A DNA stretch of 64,000 bases from Propionispira raffinosivorans DSM 20765. GTDB taxonomy: Bacteria > Bacillota > Negativicutes > Selenomonadales > Selenomonadaceae. The stretch is from positions 124,001 through 188,000 of the forward strand of contig NZ_KB905839.1 in the NCBI RefSeq assembly GCF_000381065.1, written 5' to 3'. Every line of letters starts with the position of its first letter. Position 1 is the stretch's first letter. Of the stretch, positions 56,957 through 64,000 are shown piece by piece. The position numbers and the translations under genes are program-made. The notes beneath the pieces were generated by a model that was given only the letters and a program-made list of their open reading frames with translations, ran no database searches and was not told where the DNA came from.

Positions 56957-57058
56957 GAATGGGAGAGCAATAAATGTTCTTGAACAGCACCTCAAATTGT
57001 TCTATAATATAAATAGAACATATGATCTTATTTATATAAAAAGAAGGAAGGGGAGTCT

Positions 57059-58012
57059 GTGGGGGACTTTAAAGAATTAACCAGTGATCAAATTTGGAAG
57101 AATCTAATTGAAAATTTTTTTGAGGATTTTATGAACTTTTTTGCGGGAGATATTAGTCAGGATATTGCATTTGAGAACGGGTTTGAGCGATTGGATAAAG
57201 AGTTGGGAGAAATTCTGTTAAATTCAGAAGGGCACGATCGGCGTTGTGATGAATTACTAAAAGTAAAAATGAAGAGTGGAAATGGAAAATGGGTATTCGT
57301 GCATTTAGAAATACAGGGCTACCGGGATGAAAATTTTGCTGAACGAATGTTTGAATATTATTATAGAATTCGAGATCGGTATCATGAAAAAATATACCCA
57401 TTGGTAATTTATACACATGAAATTGTAACAAATCATCCGGATCATTATAAGGAGAATTTTTACAAAATGTCGCTTATCTATAAATATCCAGTTTATAAGA
57501 TTGTGAAGCAAAAGGAAGCAGATCTGATGAAGCAAGATAATCCATTTGCCTTGGTGGTATTAGCAGGACTTTATACATTAAAGACCAAAAAAAACCAAGA
57601 TGAGAGATATCGTTTTAAAAAAGAGCTGGTAAAATTACTTACTGAAAAAAAGTGGGAAAAGGAAAAAATAAGAGATTTATTTTTATATATTGATGGTATA
57701 ATAAAGATAAATGGAGTAGAAAGAAATGAAGAGATCGTCGAGGAATTTCGTGAAAGACTGAAGATAGGGGATGAGGACATGAAACTGGATTGGAGCACCT
57801 CAAATCTTGCTGTAGAGGCAAGAAAAGAAGGTAAGTTAGTAGGCTGGTCAGAAGGTCGAGTGGAAGGCCGAGTGGAAGGTCGCGCAGAAGGATTAAATTG
57901 TGCTATTGTGGCAATTGATTTATTGAAAAAAAACACGGATGTAGAGACCATAGCTAAAATGAGCGGGATGCCTATAGAAAAAATCAATGAATTGAAGAAA
58001 TCCGTTTTGTAA
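57059..58012 (+). CDS. Rpn-family (PD-(D/E)XK) recombination-promoting nuclease/putative transposase
   Basis: A 317-residue protein starting at GTG behind GGAAGGGGAG. The core RRCDELLKVKMKSG...WVFVHLEIQGYRD gives the Asp and the E-x-Q variant of the PD-(D/E)XK site, and RMFEYYYRIRDRYHEKIYPLVIYT is typical of the Rpn/TnpA-like group. The C-terminal GWSEGRVEGRVEGRAEGL repeat is a hallmark of these proteins and is followed by a short helical end (MSGMPIEKINEL). In E. coli, Rpn proteins promote RecA-independent recombination. It heads the toxin-antitoxin and repeat region. Confidence 0.87.
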   Translation: MGDFKELTSDQIWKNLIENFFEDFMNFFAGDISQDIAFENGFERLDKELGEILLNSEGHDRRCDELLKVKMKSGNGKWVFVHLEIQGYRDENFAERMFEYYYRIRDRYHEKIYPLVIYTHEIVTNHPDHYKENFYKMSLIYKYPVYKIVKQKEADLMKQDNPFALVVLAGLYTLKTKKNQDERYRFKKELVKLLTEKKWEKEKIRDLFLYIDGIIKINGVERNEEIVEEFRERLKIGDEDMKLDWSTSNLAVEARKEGKLVGWSEGRVEGRVEGRAEGLNCAIVAIDLLKKNTDVETIAKMSGMPIEKINELKKSVL

Positions 58013-58033
58013 TAAATAGTAAAAAAAGTAAGT

Positions 58034-58148
58034 GCCTGCCGGTTTTTGCAGGCAGTAGAAAGAGATTTTATTGAAATTGATAAAATATGACGCATATATT
58101 TAAAGCTGTGCAGCTCGTAGTGAAATTACGAATTGCACAGCTTTTTTT
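58034..58148 (+). repeat. Intergenic hairpin repeat, copy 1 (with terminator)
   Basis: First of four copies. It opens with GCCTGC/GCAGGC hairpin, continues TAGAAAGAGATTTTATTGAA, has a promoter-like TTGAAA-N18-TATATT and ends with AAAGCTGTGCA/TGCACAGCTTT (11 bp) enclosing TCGTA/TACGA, followed by TTTT. It lies directly after the Rpn-like gene and can terminate it. Confidence 0.85.
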
Positions 58149-58200
58149 GTATTGGGTGCTATTGCTAAAGGACTATGAAATGAGTTTTTAACAAGGTGGA

Positions 58201-58236
58201 TTGACAATACCTTATTTTAGTAATACAATGTATTAC
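58201..58236 (+). promoter_or_regulatory. Promoter and operator of the first toxin-antitoxin pair
   Basis: TTGACA and TACAAT are 17 bp apart. The palindrome GTAATAC-AAT-GTATTAC (58220-58236) covers the -10 box, as expected for autoregulation by a ribbon-helix-helix antitoxin. Confidence 0.8.
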
Positions 58237-58249
58237 GGGGGTGATTAAA

Positions 58250-58465
58250 ATGATTTCATTAAGATTAAATGATAGAGATGAAAGTCTTGTCAAAAACTAT
58301 GCGGCATTAATGGGAATAAGTGTATCTGAACTTGTCAGAAGATCCGTTATTGAACGTATTGAAGATGAAATAGACCTCAATACGTATAATGAAGCAATGG
58401 CAGAATATAAGAAAAATCCGGTAACGTATACTCACAAGGAAGTTAAAGAGTTAATAGGTTTATGA
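58250..58465 (+). CDS. RelB/DUF6290-type antitoxin
   Basis: A 71-residue ribbon-helix-helix protein: ISLRLNDRDESLVKNYAAL forms strand and helix 1, GISVSELVRRSVIERIED helix 2. The C-terminal part, with TYNEAMAEYKKNP, is the toxin-binding tail of the DUF6290/RelB-like family. ATG 58250 has GGGGGTG upstream (GTG 58241 is less likely). It overlaps the toxin gene by 4 bp (ATGA), and a palindromic operator covers the promoter, so autorepression is likely. Confidence 0.9.
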   Translation: MISLRLNDRDESLVKNYAALMGISVSELVRRSVIERIEDEIDLNTYNEAMAEYKKNPVTYTHKEVKELIGL

Positions 58466-58710
58466 TATATACGGTAGAATATACGTCTCAAGCTGTTAAA
58501 GAATTGAAAAAACTTGACAAGAATACAAAAAGTCTCATATACGGATGGATTGAAAAAAATCTAGTTGGTTGTTGTGAGCCACGCATACATGGAAAAGGTC
58601 TTACAGCGAATCGTTCAGGTCAATGGCATTATCGTGTAGGAGACTATAGAATCATATCAGAAATAGATGATGATAAAATCATTATATTAGTTCTCGAGTA
58701 TTGGACATAG
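58462..58710 (+). CDS. RelE/ParE-family toxin
   Basis: An 82-residue toxin of the RelE superfamily: YTVEYTSQAVKELKKLDK, then RIHGKGLTANRSGQWHYRVGDYRIISEI. The GxWRYRVGDYRI block and the basic residues are typical of ribosome-dependent mRNA endonucleases of the RelE type. Forms a type II pair with the preceding antitoxin. A copy of the hairpin repeat follows 95 bp downstream. Confidence 0.92.
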   Translation: MIYTVEYTSQAVKELKKLDKNTKSLIYGWIEKNLVGCCEPRIHGKGLTANRSGQWHYRVGDYRIISEIDDDKIIILVLEYWT

Positions 58711-58804
58711 AAAAGATATATACATTAAATGATTGGCTTCATAGGGATATTTATAAGCAGACAAATGATTTAATTTTAGGGAAACTATTGAGAGAAAAGT
58801 ATGT

Positions 58805-58918
58805 GGCTGCCGTTTTTGCAGGCAGTAGAAAGAGATTTTATTGAAATTGATAAAATATGACGCATATATTTAAAGCTGTGCAGATTGTAGTGAAATTACG
58901 ACTTGCACAGCTTTTTTC
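58805..58918 (+). repeat. Intergenic hairpin repeat, copy 2
   Basis: Same unit as copy 1 including the leading GCTGCC/GGCAG hairpin. In the inner stem TTGTA pairs with TACGA through a G-U, with the flanking bases also changed, while the outer 11-bp stem and T-run are unchanged. This suggests that RNA structure is kept. Confidence 0.85.
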
Positions 58919-59011
58919 GTTTGATCGCCATTAAGAAAGGAGTGCATGTTTGTAGTGCAAGGACTATGAAATAAGTGATTCAAACGATTTGAGTATTACG
59001 TGCATTTATCG

Positions 59012-59040
59012 TTGCATCGCGTATATACATAGTATATACT
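59012..59040 (+). promoter_or_regulatory. Promoter/operator of mazEF-like pair
   Basis: TTGCAT-N17-TATACT forms the promoter. Two GTATATAC boxes (59021-59028 and 59032-59039) make an AT-rich repeat over the -10, a probable MazE/MazF binding site. Confidence 0.72.
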
Positions 59041-59070
59041 AAAAGAAAGAGTTTTATGGAGGTGCGTTTC

Positions 59071-59319
59071 ATGATTACCACTATTTCGAAATGGGGAAAC
59101 GGGCATGCTATCCGTTTATCAAAAGAATTGATGCAACAAGCAAAGCTCCATCCAAATGATAAAATTAAGATCACGGTTAATGGGGAAGAAATTATATTGA
59201 AAAAAGTTATTCAGACAAAAGCTGAAGCCTTTGACGAAACTTTTAGTGACTATAAAGGTGACTGGAGCTGCACTGAAATCGGTATCGGCAGAGTGGTTGG
59301 AAATGAGGTTTTCGAATGA
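59071..59319 (+). CDS. mazE: MazE-family antitoxin
   Basis: An AbrB-fold antitoxin of about 82 residues. The N-terminal MITTISKWGNGHAIRLSKEL with KWGNGxAIRL is the signature of MazE DNA-binding domains. GGAGGTG lies 6 bp before ATG 59071; ATG 59056 is less likely because it contains that site. The acidic C-terminal part binds MazF. It overlaps mazF by 4 bp. Confidence 0.92.
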   Translation: MITTISKWGNGHAIRLSKELMQQAKLHPNDKIKITVNGEEIILKKVIQTKAEAFDETFSDYKGDWSCTEIGIGRVVGNEVFE

Positions 59320-59651
59320 AATCTGCTCCTTCAGCCGGTGATGTCATTCATCTGAACTTTGATCCACAAAGCGGTATTGAGATACAGAAGTACCGTCCAG
59401 CGTTAGTTATATCGAACAGTTCTTTTAATCAAAAGACGGGACTTGTTATGGTTTGCCCTATAACTTCAACTCAACGGAATTTTCCGTTGCATATTAATTT
59501 AGATGCTCGGACGAAAACGCATGGAGATATTCTATGTGAACAATTGAAATCATTGGATTATAATGCCTGTGATTGGAAATTTATTGAATGTGTTCCAGAA
59601 GACATCTTCGATCATGTCTTATTTATTCTAGATAAGATTATTGGAAAATAG
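59316..59651 (+). CDS. mazF: MazF/PemK-family mRNA interferase toxin
   Basis: A 111-residue toxin. GDVIHLNFDPQSGIEIQKYRPALVIS is the usual N-terminus (conserved GD, the PQ-G-x-E-x-x-K-x-R-P-A loop), followed by VMVCPITSTQRNFPLHI and CEQLKSLD. It cleaves mRNA at short motifs and is blocked by MazE. A partial duplicate of its last codons lies at 59951-59990. Confidence 0.93.
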   Translation: MKSAPSAGDVIHLNFDPQSGIEIQKYRPALVISNSSFNQKTGLVMVCPITSTQRNFPLHINLDARTKTHGDILCEQLKSLDYNACDWKFIECVPEDIFDHVLFILDKIIGK

Positions 59652-59668
59652 CAAAGATGAAAAATGGC

Positions 59669-59764
59669 GTAGAAAGAGATTTGTACTATTGAAATTGATA
59701 AAATATGTCGCATATAGTTAAAGCTGTGCAGCTCGTATTGAAATTACGAATTGCACAGCTTTTT
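59669..59764 (+). repeat. Intergenic hairpin repeat, copy 3
   Basis: Starts at TAGAAAGAGAT without the leading hairpin; ends in AAAGCTGTGCA/TGCACAGCTTTTT. It differs by a short insertion (GTAC) and single changes. It follows mazF by 17 bp and probably terminates it. Confidence 0.85.
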
Positions 59765-59823
59765 GTTGGGAAATGAGAAGATTTGCCATTTATTAAAAAC
59801 TGTACTTTTTTATTTTAGTGCGT

Positions 59824-59926
59824 TATAATTAAGATAAGAAAAAAGGTGCTACCCATAAACGGTCAGCCCCGAAAATTTAGCTTATGGTAAGCCGCTTAGT
59901 TTGCGAGACTGGGGCGGCTGCTTTTT
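59824..59926 (+). ncRNA. Candidate small RNA with intrinsic terminator
   Basis: A TATAAT at 59824-59829 (weak -35 TGTACT 17 bp upstream) is followed by a G+C-rich stretch unlike its surroundings. Stems are CCATAA/TTATGG (59853-59858, 59882-59887) and AGCCGC/GCGGCT (59890-59895, 59914-59919) followed by CTTTTT. CAGCC at 59864 can alternatively pair with GGCTG at 59916. The layout resembles antisense RNAs of type I toxin systems, but no small toxin gene was found opposite it. Confidence 0.5.
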
Positions 59927-59950
59927 AATCCCTTACCTTTATGGTGGGGG

Positions 59951-59990
59951 CTTTATTTATTTTAGATATGATTATCGAAAAATAGCAAAG
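59951..59990 (+). pseudogene. Vestige of a mazF 3' end
   Basis: Forty bases (TTTATTTATTTTAGATATGA and on to AATAGCAAAG) match the last codons and the following bases of mazF at 59625-59660, and hairpin copy 4 follows. So a [mazF end + repeat] unit was duplicated, then mostly lost. Confidence 0.65.
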
Positions 59991-60002
59991 GCAAAGAATG
60001 TA

Positions 60003-60094
60003 ATAGAAAGAGATTTTATTGAAATTGATAAAATATGACGCATATATTTAAAGCTGTGCAGTTCGTAGTGAAATTACGAATTGCACAGCTTTTT
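60003..60094 (+). repeat. Intergenic hairpin repeat, copy 4
   Basis: Short form, as copy 3, beginning TAGAAAGAGATTTTATTGAA. The inner stem is TTCGTA/TACGAA, outer stem unchanged. It lies at the 3' end of the minus-strand transporter gene and could terminate that operon too. Confidence 0.85.
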
Positions 60095-60149
60095 AGTATA
60101 CTTAGATTTATGCCACAAGGTATTTATGAATCTGCACACATTAAATGTT

Positions 60150-61559
60150 TTACCATAGACCGATAAATTTCCACCAGGCTCCGCCGATAACCAGCCAAAT
60201 CATGACATTGACCGTTGTTATGATGAAGCCGAGCCGCCACCAATCACTCATGGAAACATAATCAGCTCCATATAAGATCGGTGCTGCACCGCCGCCGTAA
60301 TGAGTTAATGGAATCATTAGGTTTGACATTGCAGCAAAGGTCAATGCCGCTAACAGTGGTGGAGTACCAACCACTACGGAAATTGCAAGAAAGGCTGCAT
60401 ACATGGCACTGATATGTGCGGTAACGCTGGCAAAGGCATAATGAGAATAAACATAGGCGATAATTAATAATGGAAAAGCTAAATACCAGGAAATACCCGC
60501 TCCTTGGATCGCGCCTCCAGCCATTGCAGCCAGCCAGCCAATAAAACCAGTTTTGGCAAGAGCTGTGGCTAGGGCGATTAATGATCCCATCCAGAACATG
60601 GTATCCCAGGCACCTTTTTCATTCAGGACATCTTGCCATGTTAAGACTTTGGTAAGAAGCATGACGCAGACTGCGAGCATGCCAACAACGGTAGCATTTA
60701 TATTGGTAATACTGCCCGTAGCCCAGAGGATGAGAGCACCGATAAATACTACGGAAACAATTTTTTCGCTGAGACTCATGTTCCCCAGTCGGCGAAGTTC
60801 TTTTTGAGCTATTTCTTTGGCATGAGGCATTTCTTTGATTTCTGGAGGAAAGAGTTTGTAAAGCAGATAAGGCATGAGCAGCAGTGAAATAAGGCCCGGC
60901 ACGATTGCCGCCAATGCCCAGCTTCCCCAGCTGACTTCAATGCCGATCGTTTTAGCTGCCAATTCGGCAGCCAGTGGATTACCAGCCATTGCTGTCATAA
61001 ACATTGCGCAGGTAATGGCGTTGGCATGGTATTCGATTTGCATAATGTAAGCGCCGAAACGCCGAGCTGTAGGTCCAGGTTTGGAGTCAAGTGCTAGTGC
61101 AAGGCTCTGGATGATCGGGTAGATGATTCCGCCAGCACGGGCTGTACTAGAAGGGGTTGCTGGTGAGATGATGAAATCGCTGAGTGTAATTGCATAACCA
61201 AGTGTCAATGAGGATTTGCCAATATAATTGATGATGACAAAAGCTATGCGTTGACCCAGTCCGCTTTTGATGAAGCCACGGGCAAATAAGAAAGCACATA
61301 TAATCAGCCAGATTGTCGAGTTGCCATAGCCCGCAATGGCATCGTCAACTTTAAGGGTCCCTGACAGGGCGGAAAACGTGATAGCAATAAAGGCGGAAGC
61401 ACCGATAGGCAGCGGCTGAAGAACCAAGGCGGCTACTGTAGCGGCAAATATGGCAAATAAATGCCAAGCCTGCGGTGTTAAACCGGTAGGTACGGGAATA
61501 AACCAAATTATGCAGCCGATAAACAGTACGATAAGACCGGCACGCAGCTGTTTGGACAT
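60150..61559 (-). CDS. DASS-family anion (dicarboxylate/citrate) transporter, CitT-like
   Basis: About 469 residues with some twelve membrane segments. ATG 61559 has GAAGGAAG about 10 bp upstream; the GTG at 61568 is too close to it. Motifs include the SNT-type SATPSSTARAGGIIYPI (a P-S-S-T-A signature, read as SPATPSSTARAGG) and, near the C-terminus, TPPLLAALTFAAMSNLMIPLTHYGGGAAPILYG. These match bacterial CitT/TtdT/SodiT2-like exchangers for citrate, tartrate, succinate or fumarate. It is downstream of the lyase gene by 26 bp, so the two probably handle the same C4 or larger di-acid. Exchange for succinate is plausible in an anaerobe. Confidence 0.9.
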   Translation of the reverse strand: MSKQLRAGLIVLFIGCIIWFIPVPTGLTPQAWHLFAIFAATVAALVLQPLPIGASAFIAITFSALSGTLKVDDAIAGYGNSTIWLIICAFLFARGFIKSGLGQRIAFVIINYIGKSSLTLGYAITLSDFIISPATPSSTARAGGIIYPIIQSLALALDSKPGPTARRFGAYIMQIEYHANAITCAMFMTAMAGNPLAAELAAKTIGIEVSWGSWALAAIVPGLISLLLMPYLLYKLFPPEIKEMPHAKEIAQKELRRLGNMSLSEKIVSVVFIGALILWATGSITNINATVVGMLAVCVMLLTKVLTWQDVLNEKGAWDTMFWMGSLIALATALAKTGFIGWLAAMAGGAIQGAGISWYLAFPLLIIAYVYSHYAFASVTAHISAMYAAFLAISVVVGTPPLLAALTFAAMSNLMIPLTHYGGGAAPILYGADYVSMSDWWRLGFIITTVNVMIWLVIGGAWWKFIGLW

Positions 61560-61585
61560 AATAGACACACTTCCTTCAAAAACAT

Positions 61586-62935
61586 TTATTTTGCGCCGTA
61601 TTTTTCCAGTACGCGGTCAGCAAACTGTGGAGCCAGACCAATGTAATTATGAGGATCAAGCATATACGTGATTTCTTCATCCGTAAATTCTTCGCGGACG
61701 GTTGGATTATGCTTGAGAGCATTTTCCATTGTATCTTCTTCTTCATAAGCTTTCATACAAGCTTTGTAGACGATGTCATGTGCACTCATGCGCCCAATTT
61801 TAGGAGCCATATGCATCATAATGCATTCACTCATCATGAGACCGCGCAGCTTGAATAAATTTGCTTCCATATGTTTTGGATAAACGATGAGATTTTCAAG
61901 GATATTTTCAGATTTTTCTAAGGCAGCACTCATTAAGTGGCAGGCACGTGGAATTGCTTCCCATTCGGTGAGGAAGCAGCCCCAATCACGTTCGTTTTCG
62001 CTGATCATTGATTCGACAATTGATGGAGCAATGCTTCTAACGGAACGACAACAAGCGATTACGTTTTCAAGGACCTGTGGATTTCTTTTGTGCGGCATAG
62101 TTGAAGAACCGACTTTTCCCATAAAGAAAGGTTCTTCGAGTTCGGTGATTTCTGTGCGCTGCAGGGAAAGAATTTCGTGGGCAATACGTCCAATTGTTCC
62201 GGCACAGAGTGCTAAAACGCTGGCAAATTCAGCTTGATTGTCGCGGGCAACATGCCAAGCTATGGTCGGAATATTGAGTTCGAGAATTTCCATCGTGCGA
62301 GCTTGAACTTCAAGCCCTTTTACTTGGTGTGAGGCCAAGGTTCCAACAGCACCGGCGAGTTCACCGACAAATAGACGGTCTTTGATTTCTTCAAGGCGTT
62401 GAATGTCTCTGCCTAGTTCATCTGCCCAGACAGCAGCTTTATAGCCAAAAGTGATTGGCAGGGCATGGATAACATGCGTTCGTCCGCACATGATTGTATC
62501 GCGGTGTTTTTTTACTTGTTGTAGAACGAATTTTTGGCAGTTCTTCATTTGTTGGAGAATGATTTTATAAGCTTCACGTTCGATCAAGACCATACCTGTA
62601 TCAACAATATCCTGACTGGTTGCACCCCAATGAACGAATTCACTAGCATTGTCGTTGAGAACTTTCTTGAATTCTTTCAATACAGGAACAATGGTAATCG
62701 ATGATTTATAATTTTCCCCGATCTGTGGAATATCGAGAAGATCTGCGTTCGCTTTTGCGCAGATTTCATCGGCTTTTTCTTTTGGAATGACGCCGAGTTC
62801 GCCCTGCGCTTTAGCAAGAGCTGCTTCGGTATCTAGAAATTTTTGTACTAGATTTTTATCGCTAAAAACTTCTCTCATTTTGTCATTGCTAAATAAGCAA
62901 CCCCAAACTTCGCTGTCGATTACTGTAGATGCCAT
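61586..62935 (-). CDS. Fumarase/adenylosuccinate lyase-superfamily enzyme (PurB/PcaB-like)
   Basis: A 449-residue member of the aspartase/fumarase superfamily. It has FVHWGATSQDIVDTG, CGRTHVIHALPITFGYK and the signature loop GSSTMPHKRNPQVLENV, with the catalytic serine in that loop. The N-terminus and length resemble adenylosuccinate lyase and 3-carboxymuconate cycloisomerase-like enzymes, but it is paired with a dicarboxylate transporter and a divergent LysR regulator and not with purine genes. It therefore more likely splits an imported C-N or C-O compound to release fumarate. The true substrate is unknown; housekeeping PurB remains possible. Confidence 0.82.
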   Translation of the reverse strand: MASTVIDSEVWGCLFSNDKMREVFSDKNLVQKFLDTEAALAKAQGELGVIPKEKADEICAKANADLLDIPQIGENYKSSITIVPVLKEFKKVLNDNASEFVHWGATSQDIVDTGMVLIEREAYKIILQQMKNCQKFVLQQVKKHRDTIMCGRTHVIHALPITFGYKAAVWADELGRDIQRLEEIKDRLFVGELAGAVGTLASHQVKGLEVQARTMEILELNIPTIAWHVARDNQAEFASVLALCAGTIGRIAHEILSLQRTEITELEEPFFMGKVGSSTMPHKRNPQVLENVIACCRSVRSIAPSIVESMISENERDWGCFLTEWEAIPRACHLMSAALEKSENILENLIVYPKHMEANLFKLRGLMMSECIMMHMAPKIGRMSAHDIVYKACMKAYEEEDTMENALKHNPTVREEFTDEEITYMLDPHNYIGLAPQFADRVLEKYGAK

Positions 62936-63061
62936 ACATAATTCCCCCTAATTTTCTTTTTCATTTGGTAAGCTAGTTCCTATGAATATCACAAATAAGT
63001 TTTAGATTTGTGGGATGTGTTTATCGTAGCATATGGTTTATTAATAAACGAATACGGCTAT

Positions 63062-63077
63062 CTTATTGTTTGATAAG
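63062..63077. promoter_or_regulatory. LysR-type regulator binding box
   Basis: CTTAT-N6-ATAAG is a dyad with the T-N11-A form of LysR boxes, about 127 bp upstream of the lyase gene; TCTTATTTGAT directly after it could be a second half-site. Confidence 0.5.
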
Positions 63078-63242
63078 AAAATCTTATTTGATTGTGGAAC
63101 GGAAATTATTTACATGTAAAAGCATTATTTTCAGAATATTTTAAAGAAAAAATAAATTTTTAGAAATATTATAAGGGGAGTCAAAATATGATAATAAAAT
63201 ATTATTTTATGATAACTTAATATTATGATGATGCGTTCTATT

Positions 63243-63271
63243 TTGATAGGGTATTGTATAATAGATATGAT
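63243..63271 (+). promoter_or_regulatory. Promoter for the LysR gene
   Basis: TTGATA-N17-TATGAT, ending 51 bp before the LysR ATG. Confidence 0.6.
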
Positions 63272-63322
63272 ACAATTAAATAGAAATCGTTTTGTGAAGA
63301 TAGAAGGAGTGGACGCTAGAAT

Positions 63323-64000
63323 ATGGAACTCTGTCAATTAGAATACTTTCAGATGGTTAGCAAGGTCAACAGCTTTACACGGGCCGCCGAACGACTGTAT
63401 GTTTCGCAACCGGCTGTAACGAACACCATTCGTGCATTAGAAGATGAATTAGGGATACAGTTGTTTGATCGCAGCCAGAAGCAGGTTTTGCTGACCAGTG
63501 AAGGCAAGATTTTTTATAATCATGTCGAAAATGTCTTACACGGTGTTAGTAAAACATTGGCAGATATCAACAATATCAAAAATCTCAATGGCGGAATACT
63601 GAGGCTGGCTTTAACGCCTTTAGCCGGTGTGCGAAATTTCACGGTACTTTTGACAAAATTTCGCGAAAAATATCCACAGATTCAGCTCGTTTTTGAGGAA
63701 AATAATAATGAAGACGGTCAGCGGGCGCTGCTTGAAGATCGTGTTGATTTGGCTTTTTTGCTGCCGGAGATAAAAAGTAGTTCGCTGACCTATTTATGGA
63801 TTGGGCGGCAGGCGTTGGCATTATGTTTATCTGTGGAACATCCACTGGCATCGGCGGGCATGGTACGGCTGGAGGACCTTGTCGAAGAGCCGCTGATATT
63901 ATTCAAGCAAGATTGTGCTTTGCGCAATGTGTTATTGCATGAATTTGAACGAAATAACACCTTGCCACGGATTCAGTTTGAATCGAACCATATCCAGACG
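63323..64000 (+). CDS. LysR-family transcriptional regulator (3' end outside window)
   Basis: The first 226 codons of a LysR regulator, running off the right edge. GAAGGAGTGG lies about 11 bp before ATG. The N-terminal winged helix-turn-helix is MELCQLEYFQMVSKVNSF, TRAAERLYVSQPAVTNTIRALE and GIQLFDRSQKQVLLT. The effector domain starts GGILRLALTPLAGV and continues with FREKYPQIQLVFEE. It is divergent from the lyase-transporter operon, the standard arrangement for LysR control of a catabolic operon. The inducer is probably the transported di-acid or a relative (inferred). Confidence 0.93.
   Translation, partial: MELCQLEYFQMVSKVNSFTRAAERLYVSQPAVTNTIRALEDELGIQLFDRSQKQVLLTSEGKIFYNHVENVLHGVSKTLADINNIKNLNGGILRLALTPLAGVRNFTVLLTKFREKYPQIQLVFEENNNEDGQRALLEDRVDLAFLLPEIKSSSLTYLWIGRQALALCLSVEHPLASAGMVRLEDLVEEPLILFKQDCALRNVLLHEFERNNTLPRIQFESNHIQT

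Larger units (their letters stand above)
62936..63322. other. Divergent intergenic regulatory region
   Basis: Carries control elements for the lyase-transporter operon and for the LysR gene. It is very AT-rich. No gene was seen in it. Confidence 0.6.

Noticed and set aside
57571..58095. 174-codon minus-strand reading frame opposite the Rpn-like gene
   Set aside because: Serine-rich shadow of the GRVEGRVEGR repeat coding strand; the plus-strand gene has clear motifs.
58071..58100. Promoter-like pair in the hairpin repeat as a proven small-RNA promoter
   Set aside because: The predicted transcription start would fall inside the left arm of the terminator stem, so an independent RNA is doubtful without transcript data.
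58034..60094. Four similar repeats as a CRISPR array
   Set aside because: Units are about 100 bp, unevenly spaced with genes between them, and each is an imperfect palindrome with a terminator; no short regular spacers.
58034..60094. Repeats as integron attC sites
   Set aside because: Toxin-antitoxin cassettes plus palindromes suggested it, but no GTTRRRY-type core sites and no integron integrase were seen; the hairpins end in T-runs like terminators.

Overview
The window looks like a surface-polysaccharide locus of a low-GC diderm Firmicute, most likely in the Negativicutes (Selenomonas/Pelosinus-like); the genus cannot be fixed from sequence alone. The reasons are AT-rich DNA with strong Firmicute-type ribosome binding sites, combined with an outer-membrane-type polysaccharide export protein (Poly_export/SLBB), a Wzz-type chain-length protein, a polyprenyl-phosphate sugar transferase, a flippase and a polymerase candidate. 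No tRNA, rRNA or CRISPR array was seen.

Layout. (1) 1-8634: three GT8 and two HtrL/YibB-type glycosyltransferases, a GT2 enzyme, and an MBOAT O-acyltransferase with its SGNH-like partner. (2) 8640-12800: a structured leader, then export protein, Wzz-like protein and initiating sugar transferase. (3) 13647-25612: an O-antigen/capsule assembly block (polymerase candidate, GT2s, a HAD plus UbiA-like pair, GT-B-like proteins, hexapeptide acyltransferase, sugar epimerase, Wzx flippase), broken by AT-rich gaps, one of which holds a decayed IS21. (4) 25700-32800: a graveyard of mobile DNA: a broken ISL3 transposase, a broken tyrosine recombinase with palindromic sites, and an intact-looking IS21 element inside a group II intron remnant that itself lies in an IS3-type transposase. 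(5) 33008-40710: a complete pseudaminic acid pathway (pseB, C, F, G, H, I) with a small fatty-acid-synthase-like module (ACP, SDR, KAS III) inserted between pseH and pseI. (6) 40716-42594: an IS4-type insertion, a YvrJ-like remnant and a decayed UDP-GlcNAc 2-epimerase. (7) 42676-46437: a Gtr-like cassette (GT-C transferase, GtrB-like GT2, two SMR-like membrane proteins). (8) 46543-51489: a WecE-type transaminase, a WecD-like acyltransferase and a second copy of the ACP/KAS III/SDR/KAS III module. (9) 51885-55560: acyltransferase 3, RAYT transposase, DUF6056-like membrane protein. (10) 55647-60094: two XRE regulators, a small hypothetical, an Rpn-like nuclease and two toxin-antitoxin pairs, interspersed with four copies of a roughly 100-bp hairpin repeat. 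(11) 60150-64000: a fumarase/adenylosuccinate lyase-family enzyme with a DASS dicarboxylate transporter, divergent from a LysR regulator that runs off the window.

The most interesting idea is the duplicated acyl module. Each copy follows an amino-sugar N-acyltransferase (PseH or WecD-like) and lies in an amino-sugar pathway. It could make a short beta-hydroxyacyl-ACP that replaces acetyl-CoA as donor, giving 3-hydroxyacyl-amino sugars. Copy 1 has lost one KAS III gene by deletion and copy 2 carries the same gene broken by stop and frameshifts. A second idea is a C-terminal tail shared by GT8 and HtrL-type enzymes at the left end, two otherwise unrelated families.
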